Source: Palleronia sp. THAF1 (GTDB lineage Bacteria; Pseudomonadota; Alphaproteobacteria; Rhodobacterales; Rhodobacteraceae). Taken from it: DNA of 64,000 bases. Position 1 is the first letter of the stretch; the number at the start of each line of letters is the position of its first letter. The notes under the pieces were generated by a model. The model was not told the origin of the DNA. It saw only the letters and a list, made by a program, of their open reading frames with translations, and did not search any database. The position numbers and the translations under genes were made by a program. Below are positions 9,021 through 17,165 of this stretch, one piece after another. The DNA is taken from assembly GCF_009363795.1 (NCBI RefSeq), contig NZ_CP045420.1, forward strand, positions 2,585,001 through 2,649,000, given 5' to 3'.

Positions 9021-9995
9021 ATGGGTAAGCTGATCGACGGTACATGGCGTGACGTCTGGTACGACACCGACGCCTCTGGCGGGAAATTCGAGCGTTCGGC
9101 GCAGGACTTCCGCAACTGGATCACGCCCGACGGCGCGCCGGGCCCCAGTGGCGAGGGCGGCTTCGCGGCACAGGCGAACCGATATCACCTTTACGTCTCT
9201 TACGCCTGCCCTTGGGCCAACCGCGCTCTGTTCTTCCGCAAGCTGAAGGGGCTGGAAGACATGATCGACGTATCCGTCGTTCACCCCGACATGCTGTCCG
9301 AAGGCTGGGAGTTCCGCACCGATTTTCCGGGCACGACCGGCGACAAAGTGTTCGGCGTTCCCTACATGCGCGACGTTTACCTGCGCGCCGAACCTGCGAT
9401 GACGGGCCGTGTTACGGTGCCAGTGGTCTGGGATCTGAAGCAGAACAAGATCGTCTCGAACGAAAGCGCGGATATCATCCGCATGTTCAACGGCGCGTTC
9501 GACGGGCTGACCGGAAATACCGATGACTATTACCCGGAAGAACTGCGCGGCCGGATCGACGAGATCAACGACCGCGTTTACGACACCGTGAACAACGGCG
9601 TCTACAAGGCGGGTTTCGCCACCACGCAAGAGGCCTACGACGAAGCAGTCATCGCCCTGTTCGATTCGTTGGAGTGGTTGGAAGGCATCCTGTCCCAGAC
9701 CCGCTATCTGACCGGCGACCGCATCACCGAAGCCGACTGGCGCCTGTTCTCGACACTCGTGCGGTTCGATCTGGTCTATCACACCCACTTCAAGTGCAAT
9801 CGCAACTACCTGCGCGACTACCCCGCCATGTGGGCCTACACGCGCGAGCTGTACCAATGGCCGGGCATCGCGGAAGAGGTGCATTTCGACCACTTCGTGC
9901 GCCACTACCATTACAGCCATGACATGGTGAACCCGAATCGCATCATCCCCTTGAACCCGGTGCTCGACTGGTCCGAACCGCACGGGCGTGGATAG
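9021..9995 (+). CDS. yqjG: Glutathionyl-hydroquinone reductase (Xi-class GST)
   Basis: A 324-residue protein of the YqjG/ECM4 family, which uses glutathione to reduce S-glutathionyl-hydroquinones through an active-site Cys. The Cys is C63 in YACPWANRA. The thioredoxin-like domain contains VPVVWDLK and NESADIIRMFN (the gamma-Glu site of GSH), followed by a helical domain with LTGDRITEADWRLFSTLVRFD. Length matches the family. The start at 9021 is preceded by AAGGAGAG; the open frame extends to 8937 without a ribosome site. A short GC-rich hairpin follows the stop. Confidence 0.9.
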   Translation: MGKLIDGTWRDVWYDTDASGGKFERSAQDFRNWITPDGAPGPSGEGGFAAQANRYHLYVSYACPWANRALFFRKLKGLEDMIDVSVVHPDMLSEGWEFRTDFPGTTGDKVFGVPYMRDVYLRAEPAMTGRVTVPVVWDLKQNKIVSNESADIIRMFNGAFDGLTGNTDDYYPEELRGRIDEINDRVYDTVNNGVYKAGFATTQEAYDEAVIALFDSLEWLEGILSQTRYLTGDRITEADWRLFSTLVRFDLVYHTHFKCNRNYLRDYPAMWAYTRELYQWPGIAEEVHFDHFVRHYHYSHDMVNPNRIIPLNPVLDWSEPHGRG

Positions 9996-10002
9996 GACAG
10001 GA

Positions 10003-10023
10003 GCCTCCGGCGGAGGTATTTGG
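10003..10023 (+). terminator. Short GC hairpin with TATTTGG tail
   Basis: GCCTCC-GGC-GGAGG followed by TATTTGGGG, starting eight bases after the reductase stop. The stem is only five to six base pairs and the T-run is poor, so it may be a weak terminator. It may equally be one copy of a short intergenic repeat, because this shape is common after genes in Rhodobacterales (general recollection, not searched). Confidence 0.4.
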
Positions 10024-10037
10024 GGAACGATGAAGGT

Positions 10038-11048
10038 CTAGAGGCGGCAAGCGTCCGGGATATCGGCGTGGCCGGTCTCGATGAGGTCGGCCATGAGGCG
10101 GGCGGCCGGGATATGTGTGCCGAAGCCGATCTTGAAGCCGCCGTTCAGCACGTAGTGACCTGGCCGGTCGGGCCAGAGATCGATGACCGGCGCACGAGAC
10201 TTGGCGCGGGGCCGCAGGCCGGCCCAGCGCGCGGTCACCGGGGCATCCTTCAGAGCAGGCACAGCGATGCGTACGCGGGTGATGACGTCATCGAGTTGCG
10301 TGTCAGTGGACAGGTCATCGTAGTCCCGCTCGGTCGTGGATCCGATGCCGACGGTGCCGTCCGCGTGGGGCACGATGTGCAGGCCGTCGGCATAGATCTG
10401 GGGTAGGTCTTTGGCGTCATAGGCCAGGCGCGCGGCTTGGCCCTTGATGGCTTTGCCAGCCGTTTTCCCCATCGCGGCGCTAAGATCATCCAGGCCAGCG
10501 GCGCCCGTTGCGTGGATGACCGCGCCGCGCTCGGGTGCGTCTGTTTCGATGGCACCGCCGCGCATCTGGATGGCGTGCGCCAAGGCGGCGATGGCGCGCG
10601 GCGCGTCTACGCGGGCGGTGAGGGTGTCAAAGATGACGCGGCCCGTGGGGCTGAGCGGGGTCCAGCCTTCGGGCGCGTCGATCGCCTGCCAGCGGTGGTC
10701 GGGCCAGAGGGTTGCCGCACTTGTCGCGCGGGCAAGCGCACGTTCCTCGGCATCCGCATCGGCAAGCGGTTGCAGGCGGCCCGTGCGCGCGTAGCCGGGG
10801 CTTTGACCCATGCCTTCGATCTCGGCCCAGAAAGGCTCTGCCGCGACAAGGCACTCATATTGCAGCGCTTTCAGCGGCGTCCAGTTCTCTGGCACATGCG
10901 GCGCCAGCGCGCCGACGAGGTTGCCGGACGCGCCCGCCCCCGGCCCGGCAGGGTCGATCACGGTGACCTGCCAGCCCCGCGAGAGAAGCTCCCAAGCGAG
11001 GGTCAGACCGTAGATGCCCGCGCCGCGGATTGTGGCCTCACTTGTCAT
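10038..11048 (-). CDS. FAD-dependent oxidoreductase, MnmC C-terminal-domain type
   Basis: A 336-residue DAO-fold flavoprotein. The N-terminal dinucleotide site is RGAGIYGLTLAWELLSRGW, followed by GAGASGNLVGALAPH, which resembles the MnmC FAD domain; GGFKIGFGTH near the C-terminus closes the FAD site. In MnmC this domain removes the carboxymethyl group from cmnm5s2U34 in tRNA wobble positions. Its position, divergent from mnmD with a 45-base gap, supports a role in the same tRNA modification. A ThiO-like or other amine oxidase role is possible. A separate start next to the methyltransferase means the two MnmC activities are not fused here. Confidence 0.78.
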   Translation of the reverse strand: MTSEATIRGAGIYGLTLAWELLSRGWQVTVIDPAGPGAGASGNLVGALAPHVPENWTPLKALQYECLVAAEPFWAEIEGMGQSPGYARTGRLQPLADADAEERALARATSAATLWPDHRWQAIDAPEGWTPLSPTGRVIFDTLTARVDAPRAIAALAHAIQMRGGAIETDAPERGAVIHATGAAGLDDLSAAMGKTAGKAIKGQAARLAYDAKDLPQIYADGLHIVPHADGTVGIGSTTERDYDDLSTDTQLDDVITRVRIAVPALKDAPVTARWAGLRPRAKSRAPVIDLWPDRPGHYVLNGGFKIGFGTHIPAARLMADLIETGHADIPDACRL

Positions 11049-11093
11049 CGTTCCGGTCCCGTGGTGAGTGCGCGTGATGCAGGGGTAGGGCCG

Positions 11094-11765
11094 ATGATGA
11101 GCGATGAAAAGGTCACGTGGCGGGATGGCGTGCCGGTGTCGGTGCGGTTCGATGATCCATATTACTCACTGCAGGATGGCGTTGCCGAAACGCGTCATAC
11201 GTTCCTGGCCGGGAACGGGTTGCCGGGGCGGCTGGTGCCCGGCTTTCGGATTGCGGAACTGGGGTTCGGAACGGGGCTGAACGCGGTCTGCCTTCTATCG
11301 GACTTTCGTCGGATTTCCGTCGGACCATTCCGCGATGCCCCGCTGCGCTACACCGCGTTCGAAAAGCATCCGCTTTCAACGTCAGAGATGGAGCGCGCGC
11401 TGGCCGGGTTCCCCATCGTGGCGAAGGCGGCGTCGGAACTGCTGGACGCTTGGGACGGGCATCGGGCAGAGTTGGACGGAATCGTGATCGAAGTGATCAA
11501 GGGCGACGCGCGCGAGACCCTGCCTGGATGGGAGGGGCGCGCCGATGCGTGGTTCCTGGATGGTTTCGCGCCCGCGAAGAACCCCGAATTGTGGGAGGCC
11601 GAACTGATGACGCAGGTCGCGGCGCATACCGCACCCGGCGGCACCTTTGCGACGTACACCGCCGCCGGGCAGGTGCGGCGCGATCTGGCCGCCGTAGGCT
11701 TCGACGTGCAGCGCGTTCCGGGATATGGGCGCAAGCGGCACATGAGCGTTGGGCGATTGGCATGA
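11094..11765 (+). CDS. mnmD: tRNA 5-aminomethyl-2-thiouridine methyltransferase (MnmD)
   Basis: A 223-residue protein equal to the N-terminal half of MnmC. It has the SAM motif AELGFGTGLNAV near residue 60, FEKHPLS near residue 92, and the family signature DAWFLDGFAPAKNPELW near residue 155, where the Asp and Pro line the methyl-transfer site. It completes mnm5s2U34 in tRNA. The start could be either of two adjacent ATG codons (11094 or 11097). The open frame continues far upstream over the opposite-strand flavoprotein gene and is not used. The stop overlaps the following DMT permease start (ATGA). Confidence 0.88.
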   Translation: MMSDEKVTWRDGVPVSVRFDDPYYSLQDGVAETRHTFLAGNGLPGRLVPGFRIAELGFGTGLNAVCLLSDFRRISVGPFRDAPLRYTAFEKHPLSTSEMERALAGFPIVAKAASELLDAWDGHRAELDGIVIEVIKGDARETLPGWEGRADAWFLDGFAPAKNPELWEAELMTQVAAHTAPGGTFATYTAAGQVRRDLAAVGFDVQRVPGYGRKRHMSVGRLA

Positions 11766-12631
11766 GAGAGCAGAACACGCGCGCGGGCATCTGGCTGATG
11801 GTGCTGGTGACGTTCATCTTCGCAGTGCAGGACGCGATAAGCCGCCATCTGGCGGCGGAATACAATGTCATCATGGTCATCACGATCCGCTACTGGTTCT
11901 TCGCCGCCTTCGTGATCGCGGTGGCGTCCCGCGCCGCAGGCGGCATCCGGGCGGCGGCGCGCACGTCGCAACTGGGCGTGCAGATCTTTCGGGGCGTGCT
12001 GCTGGCGGTCGAGGTTTGTGTCATGGTGCTGGCCTTCGTGCTGCTGGGGCTGGTGCAGGCGCACGCGGTCTTCGCCTGTTACCCGCTGTTGATAGCGGCA
12101 CTTTCGGGGCCGGTACTGGGCGAAAAGGTCGGCTGGCGGCGCTGGGCGGCGATCGGCGTGGGCTTCGTCGGGATCATGGTGATCCTGCGACCGGGCTTCG
12201 CCGTGTTCTCTCCGGCGGCACTGGTGGCGCTGGTCTCTGCCTTCGCCTTCGCGCTGTACGGTTTGCTGACGCGCTATGTGGGCCGCAAGGACAGCACGGC
12301 GACATCGTTCTTCTGGACGGGTGTGGCGGGGGCGGCGGTGCTGACGCCGGTGGGCCTTTACCTTTGGGAGCCGATGAGCGGGCCGGATTGGGTCTGGATG
12401 GGCACCCTGTGCTGTTCGGCGGCGTTCGGGCACTGGTGCCTGATCCGCGTCTACGAAATCGCTGAGGCCAGCGCCGTCCAGCCCTTCGCCTATCTTCAAC
12501 TGGTTTTCGCCTCGGCCATCGGCGTGTTCGTTCTGGGCGAAACGCTGGAGCCGTGGACAGCGGTGGGCGCGGCGATCGTGGTGTCGGCCGGGCTGTTCAC
12601 GCTGATTCGGGCACGGAAGGTTGCGGGCTAG
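11762..12631 (+). CDS. DMT-superfamily (EamA) permease
   Basis: A 289-residue inner-membrane protein with about ten predicted helices in two EamA repeats (for example WLMVLVTFIFAVQDA at the N-terminus and VFASAIGVFVLGETLEPW, the typical second-repeat signature, near residue 250). Members export metabolites or amino acids, and the substrate is unknown. It is coupled to mnmD by a four-base overlap. A bidirectional hairpin and the opposite-strand rpmJ gene follow. Confidence 0.85.
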   Translation: MREQNTRAGIWLMVLVTFIFAVQDAISRHLAAEYNVIMVITIRYWFFAAFVIAVASRAAGGIRAAARTSQLGVQIFRGVLLAVEVCVMVLAFVLLGLVQAHAVFACYPLLIAALSGPVLGEKVGWRRWAAIGVGFVGIMVILRPGFAVFSPAALVALVSAFAFALYGLLTRYVGRKDSTATSFFWTGVAGAAVLTPVGLYLWEPMSGPDWVWMGTLCCSAAFGHWCLIRVYEIAEASAVQPFAYLQLVFASAIGVFVLGETLEPWTAVGAAIVVSAGLFTLIRARKVAG

Positions 12632-12694
12632 CCGGGCGTTCGCCCTCGAACGGGGTGTTTGGGAACGCAAAGAACAACGCGGGGCGGAAACAAG

Positions 12695-12724
12695 AAAGGC
12701 CGCCCCGGTGTGAGGGCGGCCTTT
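12695..12724 (-). terminator. Bidirectional rho-independent terminator of rpmJ / DMT permease
   Basis: Perfect 11-base arms AAAGGCCGCCC (12695-12705) and GGGCGGCCTTT (12714-12724) enclose an 8-base loop. It lies between the convergent permease and rpmJ genes, 23 bases past the rpmJ stop. The A and T ends of the stem give a short T tail on both strands, so it can serve both genes. Confidence 0.8.
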
Positions 12725-12747
12725 GATCTGGTCGAGGTCTGGAAACC

Positions 12748-12873
12748 TCAGCCCTGGCGGGCTTTGAACCGGCGCTGCGTCTTGTTGATGACGTAGACAC
12801 GGCCCTTGCGGCGCACCACGCGGCAATCGCGGTGGCGGGCTTTCAGCGAACGAAGCGAATTACGAACCTTCAT
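12748..12873 (-). CDS. rpmJ: 50S ribosomal protein L36 (long form)
   Basis: The 41-residue protein is highly basic. It opens [17 protein letters not shown] and continues [14 protein letters not shown], the signature of the zinc-independent ykgO-type L36 usual in alphaproteobacteria: only one of the four zinc Cys/His positions is kept. The start at 12873 is preceded by GGGAGAGAG. It is monocistronic, with a strong hairpin downstream and tRNA-Val 86 bases upstream on the same strand. Confidence 0.95.
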   Translation of the reverse strand: MKVRNSLRSLKARHRDCRVVRRKGRVYVINKTQRRFKARQG

Positions 12874-12958
12874 TTGCTCTCTCCCATCTGTCGCGGCGCG
12901 GGGCACGCGCCTGAGGTTTCGGTTCGGCACCCGAGGGGGCCAGTGAATATCGTGGCGG

Positions 12959-13033
12959 TGGTGGGAGATACTGGGATTGAACCAGTGACCCCTTCGATGT
13001 CAACGAAGTGCTCTACCGCTGAGCTAATCCCCC
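12959..13033 (-). tRNA. tRNA-Val (anticodon GAC)
   Basis: A 75-nt cloverleaf on the minus strand. The acceptor GGGGGAT pairs with ATCTCCC (one G-U pair), the discriminator is A and the CCA is encoded. The anticodon arm CTTCG-TTGACAT-CGAAG shows GAC, reading GUC/GUU. The T arm is ACTGG-TTCAATC-CCAGT. Confidence 0.95.
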
Positions 13034-13177
13034 GTCCGCCTATGTCCCGATCCCGAAGGACGCCGCATCAAATGCAACACGCACGGCCAGGGCCCCGCGT
13101 CGGTGGGCGGTCTATAAAAGCAGACGCTGCCCTGTTCAAGCGCTTTCCGAACACCATCTTGCCGGATAGGAGAAGCC

Positions 13178-14050
13178 ATGCCCGTCCGCCCCGACCCATT
13201 GCGCGCATTTGATCTGCATCAGCCCGAACAAAGGCTGACGCCGTTCGTATTTGCCTCTCCGCATTCGGGCCATCACTACCCGCCATCCCTTGCGCGGCGC
13301 ACGATTCTGTCGGCGCGGCAGTTGCGCTCGTCCGAGGATGCGTTCGTGGATCGTTTGTTCGCTAGCGCACCTTCGCAGGGCGCACCCTTGTTGGCCGCGC
13401 ATCTGCCGCGTGCGTGGCTGGACGTGAACCGCGCCGCCGATGAACTGGACCCAGCGCTGATCGAAGGCCAGCGGCGCGGCGCGCATAATCCGCGTGTGGC
13501 GTCCGGCCTTGGGGTGATCCCGCGCGTCGTGTCCGGCGGGCGCCCGATCTATTCGGGCAAGTTGCGCCGGACAGAGGTGCAGGAGCGGATCGAGAACACG
13601 TGGCACCCCTATCACGCCGCGCTCGAAGCACTGATGGCAGACAGTTGCGATCAGATGGGGCAGGCGATCCTGCTGGATTGTCATTCCATGCCACATGAGG
13701 CGCTGGATCAGGTGCGCGTCCGCGGTCGGCGGCCTGATGTGGTGCTGGGCGATCGGTTCGGAGCCTCTGCCAGCGACGATGTGACCGCTTTGGTCGAGTC
13801 AGAGTTCACGCGCGCCGGGTTCACAGTGTCGCGCAACGCGCCCTTCGCGGGGGCCTATATCGCACAGCACTACGGGCGACCCGAGGTGGGGCGGCACGTC
13901 GTGCAGATCGAGTTGGACCGCTCTTGCTACATGGATGAGGCCGCGATTGCCCCGCACGGCGGGTTCGATGAGGTGCGCGACCGTATTGCGCAGGTGATTG
14001 CGCGGTTGTGCGGCGCCGATATGTCGGGCGCTGCGCTGGCGGCAGAGTAG
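13178..14050 (+). CDS. N-formylglutamate amidohydrolase
   Basis: A 290-residue FGase-family protein, which hydrolyses N-formyl-L-glutamate to formate and glutamate (the last step of one histidine-breakdown route) or related N-acylated substrates. The family opening FASPHSGHHYP near residue 25, the WLDVNRAADELDP block near residue 79, a YHAAL segment and LLDCHSMPHE near residue 165 (metal-site His and Asp) are all present. GGAGA precedes the ATG. No other hut gene is nearby, so the physiological substrate remains open. Confidence 0.85.
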   Translation: MPVRPDPLRAFDLHQPEQRLTPFVFASPHSGHHYPPSLARRTILSARQLRSSEDAFVDRLFASAPSQGAPLLAAHLPRAWLDVNRAADELDPALIEGQRRGAHNPRVASGLGVIPRVVSGGRPIYSGKLRRTEVQERIENTWHPYHAALEALMADSCDQMGQAILLDCHSMPHEALDQVRVRGRRPDVVLGDRFGASASDDVTALVESEFTRAGFTVSRNAPFAGAYIAQHYGRPEVGRHVVQIELDRSCYMDEAAIAPHGGFDEVRDRIAQVIARLCGADMSGAALAAE

Positions 14051-14052
14051 GC

Positions 14053-14469
14053 TTAGCCCAACGCGCGCCGTAGGCGATCCTGGAAATGCGGGATGACATC
14101 CGGGCGCGACAGGAAATCCGTGACGGGCATCAGGATCAGGCGTCGGCCTTCTTCGCCCAGCGCAAGGTCCGCATCGCGCAATCCGGGCCAGCGGGCCGCG
14201 AAGAAGATGCCCCGTCCGTTGGGCAGGTCGTAGGCGGCGCGGTGGAACAGGCGATCTGCGGCAAGGATCAGGCCGGTCTCTTCCCGCACCTCGCGGATCA
14301 CCGTGTCTTCGGGAGATTCGGTCCCCTCTCGCCCGCCGCCGGGCAAGTCCCACCAGCCGGGCCATGGGATGTCGGGCCGGTCGTCGCGCAGAAGGGACAC
14401 AACGCTGTCGCCTGACAGGATCGCGACCTTTGCGCCGTGAAACGCCTCTGTTGTCGGGCCGCCCGTCAT
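14053..14469 (-). CDS. Nudix hydrolase
   Basis: A 138-residue single-domain Nudix protein. The box runs from GGGREGTESPEDT to REVREETGLIL (residues about 46-68), with the Gly, the spaced Glu and the REVREE core intact. It starts KVAILSGDSVVSLLRDD and has WWDLPGGG just before the box. Such enzymes remove nucleoside diphosphate derivatives such as oxidised nucleotides. It is divergent from dinB with only 14 bases between the start codons, so their transcripts overlap or one is leaderless. The substrate is unknown; a MutT-like role beside a translesion polymerase is plausible but inferred. Confidence 0.85.
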   Translation of the reverse strand: MTGGPTTEAFHGAKVAILSGDSVVSLLRDDRPDIPWPGWWDLPGGGREGTESPEDTVIREVREETGLILAADRLFHRAAYDLPNGRGIFFAARWPGLRDADLALGEEGRRLILMPVTDFLSRPDVIPHFQDRLRRALG

Positions 14470-14483
14470 CTTACATTGCCCCC

Positions 14484-15737
14484 ATGCCCGTCCTGTGCCG
14501 AGATTGCCTGACCACCTTCGCCGATGGGGCACGCTGCCCCACCTGCCGGTCGCCGCGCATCCTGCGGCACGCTGAACTTTACGATCTCTCCATCGCCCAT
14601 ATGGACTGCGATGCCTTCTATGCCAGCGTCGAGAAGCGGGACGATCCATCATTGCGCGATAAGCCGATCATCGTCGGGGGCGGCGAGCGGGGCGTGGTGA
14701 CGACCGCTTGCTACATCGCGCGGATCAAAGGCGTGCGCTCTGCCATGCCCATGTTCCAGGCATTGAAGCTGTGTCCGGAAGCCACCATCGTGCGCCCCCG
14801 ATTCGAGGTTTATGCAGAGGTCAGCCGTGCCGTGCGGCAGATGATGGACGAGCTGACGCCGGTGGTGGAGCCGCTGAGCCTGGACGAGGCGTTCATGGAC
14901 CTGACAGGCACTGCCAAGCTGCACGGTGCGCCACCTGCCGCGATGCTGGCAGGACTGGTGAAGCGGATGCAGGCGGAACTGGGGATCACGGGATCTATCG
15001 GGCTGTCGCACAACAAGTTTCTGGCCAAGATCGCATCCGATCTGGAGAAACCGCGCGGGTTTTCGGTGATCGGCAAGGCAGAGACGGTGGACTTCCTGAC
15101 CCCGCAGCCGGTGTCGCTGATCTGGGGCGTGGGGGCTGTGACGCGCGAGGCGTTGGAGCGCGCGGGCATCCGTACATTTTCCGACTTGCGCCGCTGGGAC
15201 CAACGCGACCTGACAGAGCGCTTCGGGGGCATGGGCACGCGTCTGTGGCATCTGGCGCGTGGAGAGGACGTGCGGCGGGTGACGGCCAACGCCCCCGTGA
15301 AAGGTGTATCCAACGAAACGACCTTCCGCGCCGATACCGGCGATGCAGAGGTCCTGGACGGTTATTTATGGCGAATGTCCGAGAAAGTCTCTGGCCGGCT
15401 GAAAGCCAAGGGAATCGCGGGCACCATCGTGACGCTGAAGCTGAAGCGGGCCGATCACCGGCTGCTGACCCGCCGTCTGACACTGGGTGAGCCGACGCAG
15501 ATCGCGGACCGGATCTACCGCACGGCGCGCGCGCTGATGGAGCCTGCGCTGGCCGAAGGGCCGTTCCGACTGTTGGGCGTGGGTGTCTCTGATCTGTGCG
15601 ACGGATCGCAGGCAGATCATTCGGGCGACCTGTTGGATCCCCAGGCGTTGGTACGGGCAAAGGCAGAGCGGGCGACAGACGCGATCAAGGCGCGGTTCGG
15701 GACGGATGCGATCGTGAAGGGGCGGGCGCTGCGGTAA
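14484..15737 (+). CDS. dinB: DNA polymerase IV (Y-family)
   Basis: A 417-residue error-prone translesion polymerase. The catalytic carboxylates are in AHMDCDAFYASVE (D41, D43) and SLDEAF (D134, E135). The fingers, thumb (IWGVGAVTREAL helix-hairpin-helix) and little-finger domain (VSNETTF to GVGVSDL) follow in order. The first 30 residues hold a CRDC..CPTC pair, a zinc-finger-like extension seen in DinB of several alphaproteobacteria. The extreme C-terminus does not show a clear clamp-binding motif by eye. It is divergent from the Nudix gene, 14 bases away. Confidence 0.92.
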   Translation: MPVLCRDCLTTFADGARCPTCRSPRILRHAELYDLSIAHMDCDAFYASVEKRDDPSLRDKPIIVGGGERGVVTTACYIARIKGVRSAMPMFQALKLCPEATIVRPRFEVYAEVSRAVRQMMDELTPVVEPLSLDEAFMDLTGTAKLHGAPPAAMLAGLVKRMQAELGITGSIGLSHNKFLAKIASDLEKPRGFSVIGKAETVDFLTPQPVSLIWGVGAVTREALERAGIRTFSDLRRWDQRDLTERFGGMGTRLWHLARGEDVRRVTANAPVKGVSNETTFRADTGDAEVLDGYLWRMSEKVSGRLKAKGIAGTIVTLKLKRADHRLLTRRLTLGEPTQIADRIYRTARALMEPALAEGPFRLLGVGVSDLCDGSQADHSGDLLDPQALVRAKAERATDAIKARFGTDAIVKGRALR

Positions 15738-15921
15738 AACCTGCACAACTCCGTTGATACCGTGTTTTCCCTTCCTTGTCCGGCAAGCCCCTCCCCGCTT
15801 GGCAGCATGCCCGAGGGCCAAGCGCGACAACCCGCGCACGATCGCGTCAGTCCGCTTGCCCGCGCGCCCTCCCCTGCTATGCCCAATCTCAACCCGAGAT
15901 GTGCCCAAACCCAAGGTTTCC

Positions 15922-17115
15922 ATGCGTCCCATCCTGACTGCCCTGCTGCTGTCCGTCGCCGCCCCCGCCCTCGCCGCCACTGGCGAAGGCGAGATCATCG
16001 TGCCCTGCGGAGGCCCCTTCTCCAGCTTCGTCCAGAACATGGAGCAAGCCGCCGTCCAACGCGGCGCCGATCCCGCGACCGCGCGCGCGTTCTTTGCCAA
16101 CGTCCGGCAAGACAGCGCAACGCTGGCCGCCGATCAACGGCAGGGCGTCTTCACCTTGCCCTTCACCGACTTCGCACGCCGTCTGATCTCGAACGCGCGG
16201 ATGCAGAACGGACAGGCCAACGCCGACCGCTACGCCCAGACGTTCCAACAAGTGCAGTCCCAGTTCGGTGTACCCGAAGGCATCCTGCTGGCCTTCTGGG
16301 CCTTCGAGACCGACTACGGCGCGGTGCAGGGCGACTTCAATACAGTGAACTCGCTGGTCACACTCGGGCACGACTGCCGCCGTCCGGGGCTGTTCCAGCC
16401 GCAAGTGCTGGCCGCTTTGGAGCTGTATGCGCGCGGCGATCTGGACCCTGCGACCACCACGGGTGCGTGGGCTGGTGAGATCGGCCAGGTGCAGATGCTG
16501 CCAGAGGATATCCTGACCAACGGCGTCGATGGGGACGGCGACGGACAGGTGACGCTGAAGACCTCTGCGCCCGATGCCCTTATGTCCGGCGCGAAGATGC
16601 TGCAGGATCTGGGCTGGCGCGCGAATGAGCCTTGGCTGCAGGAAATCACTCTTCCGCAGGGCTTCCCGCTGGATCAATCGGGGCTGGAAGTCACGAAGTC
16701 GGGCAGCGAATGGGCCGCGATGGGCGTCTCGCCCCGCTCTGGCGGGATCGCAGGGCCGAACCTGCCCGCCAGCGTGATCCTGCCACAAGGACAAGGCGGG
16801 CCCGCTTTCCTCGCCTACCCCAACTTCTCTGTCCTGTTCGAGTGGAACCAGTCCTTCACCTACGTGCTGACAGCCGCCTATTTCGCCACCCGTCTTGAGG
16901 GCGCGCCCGTCTTCAACGCAGGCAACCCCACGCCGCCGCTGTCGGACGCCGAGATGCGGTCACTTCAGACCAAGCTGCAGTCCATGGGCTACGACGTGGG
17001 CAGCGTCGACGGCATCCTTGGCGCAGGCACACGCGGTGCCGTGCGGGCCGAGCAAGCGCGCTTGGGGCTGCCGGTGGACGGGTGGCCCACGCGCCAGTTG
17101 CTGAACGCTCTGTAA
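15922..17115 (+). CDS. Periplasmic lytic murein transglycosylase (MltB type) with peptidoglycan-binding domain
   Basis: A 397-residue exported protein that cleaves the glycan strands of peptidoglycan. A signal peptide occupies residues 1-21 (ending APALAATG). The SLT_2/MltB domain holds the catalytic Glu E129 in FWAFETDYG, then LVTLGHDCRRPGLF and EIGQVQMLPEDILTNGVDGDGDG. A C-terminal peptidoglycan-binding-1 domain covers about residues 335-397 (LQTKLQSMGYDVGSVDGILG, then TRGAV). The ATG at 15922 directly begins the signal peptide. It stands alone, 184 bases after dinB. Confidence 0.9.
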   Translation: MRPILTALLLSVAAPALAATGEGEIIVPCGGPFSSFVQNMEQAAVQRGADPATARAFFANVRQDSATLAADQRQGVFTLPFTDFARRLISNARMQNGQANADRYAQTFQQVQSQFGVPEGILLAFWAFETDYGAVQGDFNTVNSLVTLGHDCRRPGLFQPQVLAALELYARGDLDPATTTGAWAGEIGQVQMLPEDILTNGVDGDGDGQVTLKTSAPDALMSGAKMLQDLGWRANEPWLQEITLPQGFPLDQSGLEVTKSGSEWAAMGVSPRSGGIAGPNLPASVILPQGQGGPAFLAYPNFSVLFEWNQSFTYVLTAAYFATRLEGAPVFNAGNPTPPLSDAEMRSLQTKLQSMGYDVGSVDGILGAGTRGAVRAEQARLGLPVDGWPTRQLLNAL

Positions 17116-17165
17116 GACAGGTGCGGCCCGCTTGACACCGGGCCGCCATTCCTCACGTTGCGCAC

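Noticed and set aside
10437-11093. Long upstream extension of the mnmD frame
   Set aside because: It runs antisense through the FAD oxidoreductase gene and has no protein-like features; the SAM domain begins only after 11094.
11348-12826. 492-codon minus-strand frame opposite mnmD and the DMT permease
   Set aside because: High-GC shadow frame: rich in Arg, His and Pro, with no domain, and it covers two convincing genes and part of rpmJ.
17123-17146. GCGGCCC..GGGCCGC hairpin after the lytic transglycosylase as a terminator
   Set aside because: There is no T-run, and the loop holds a TTGACA that could be a chance -35 box; evidence is too thin to list it.
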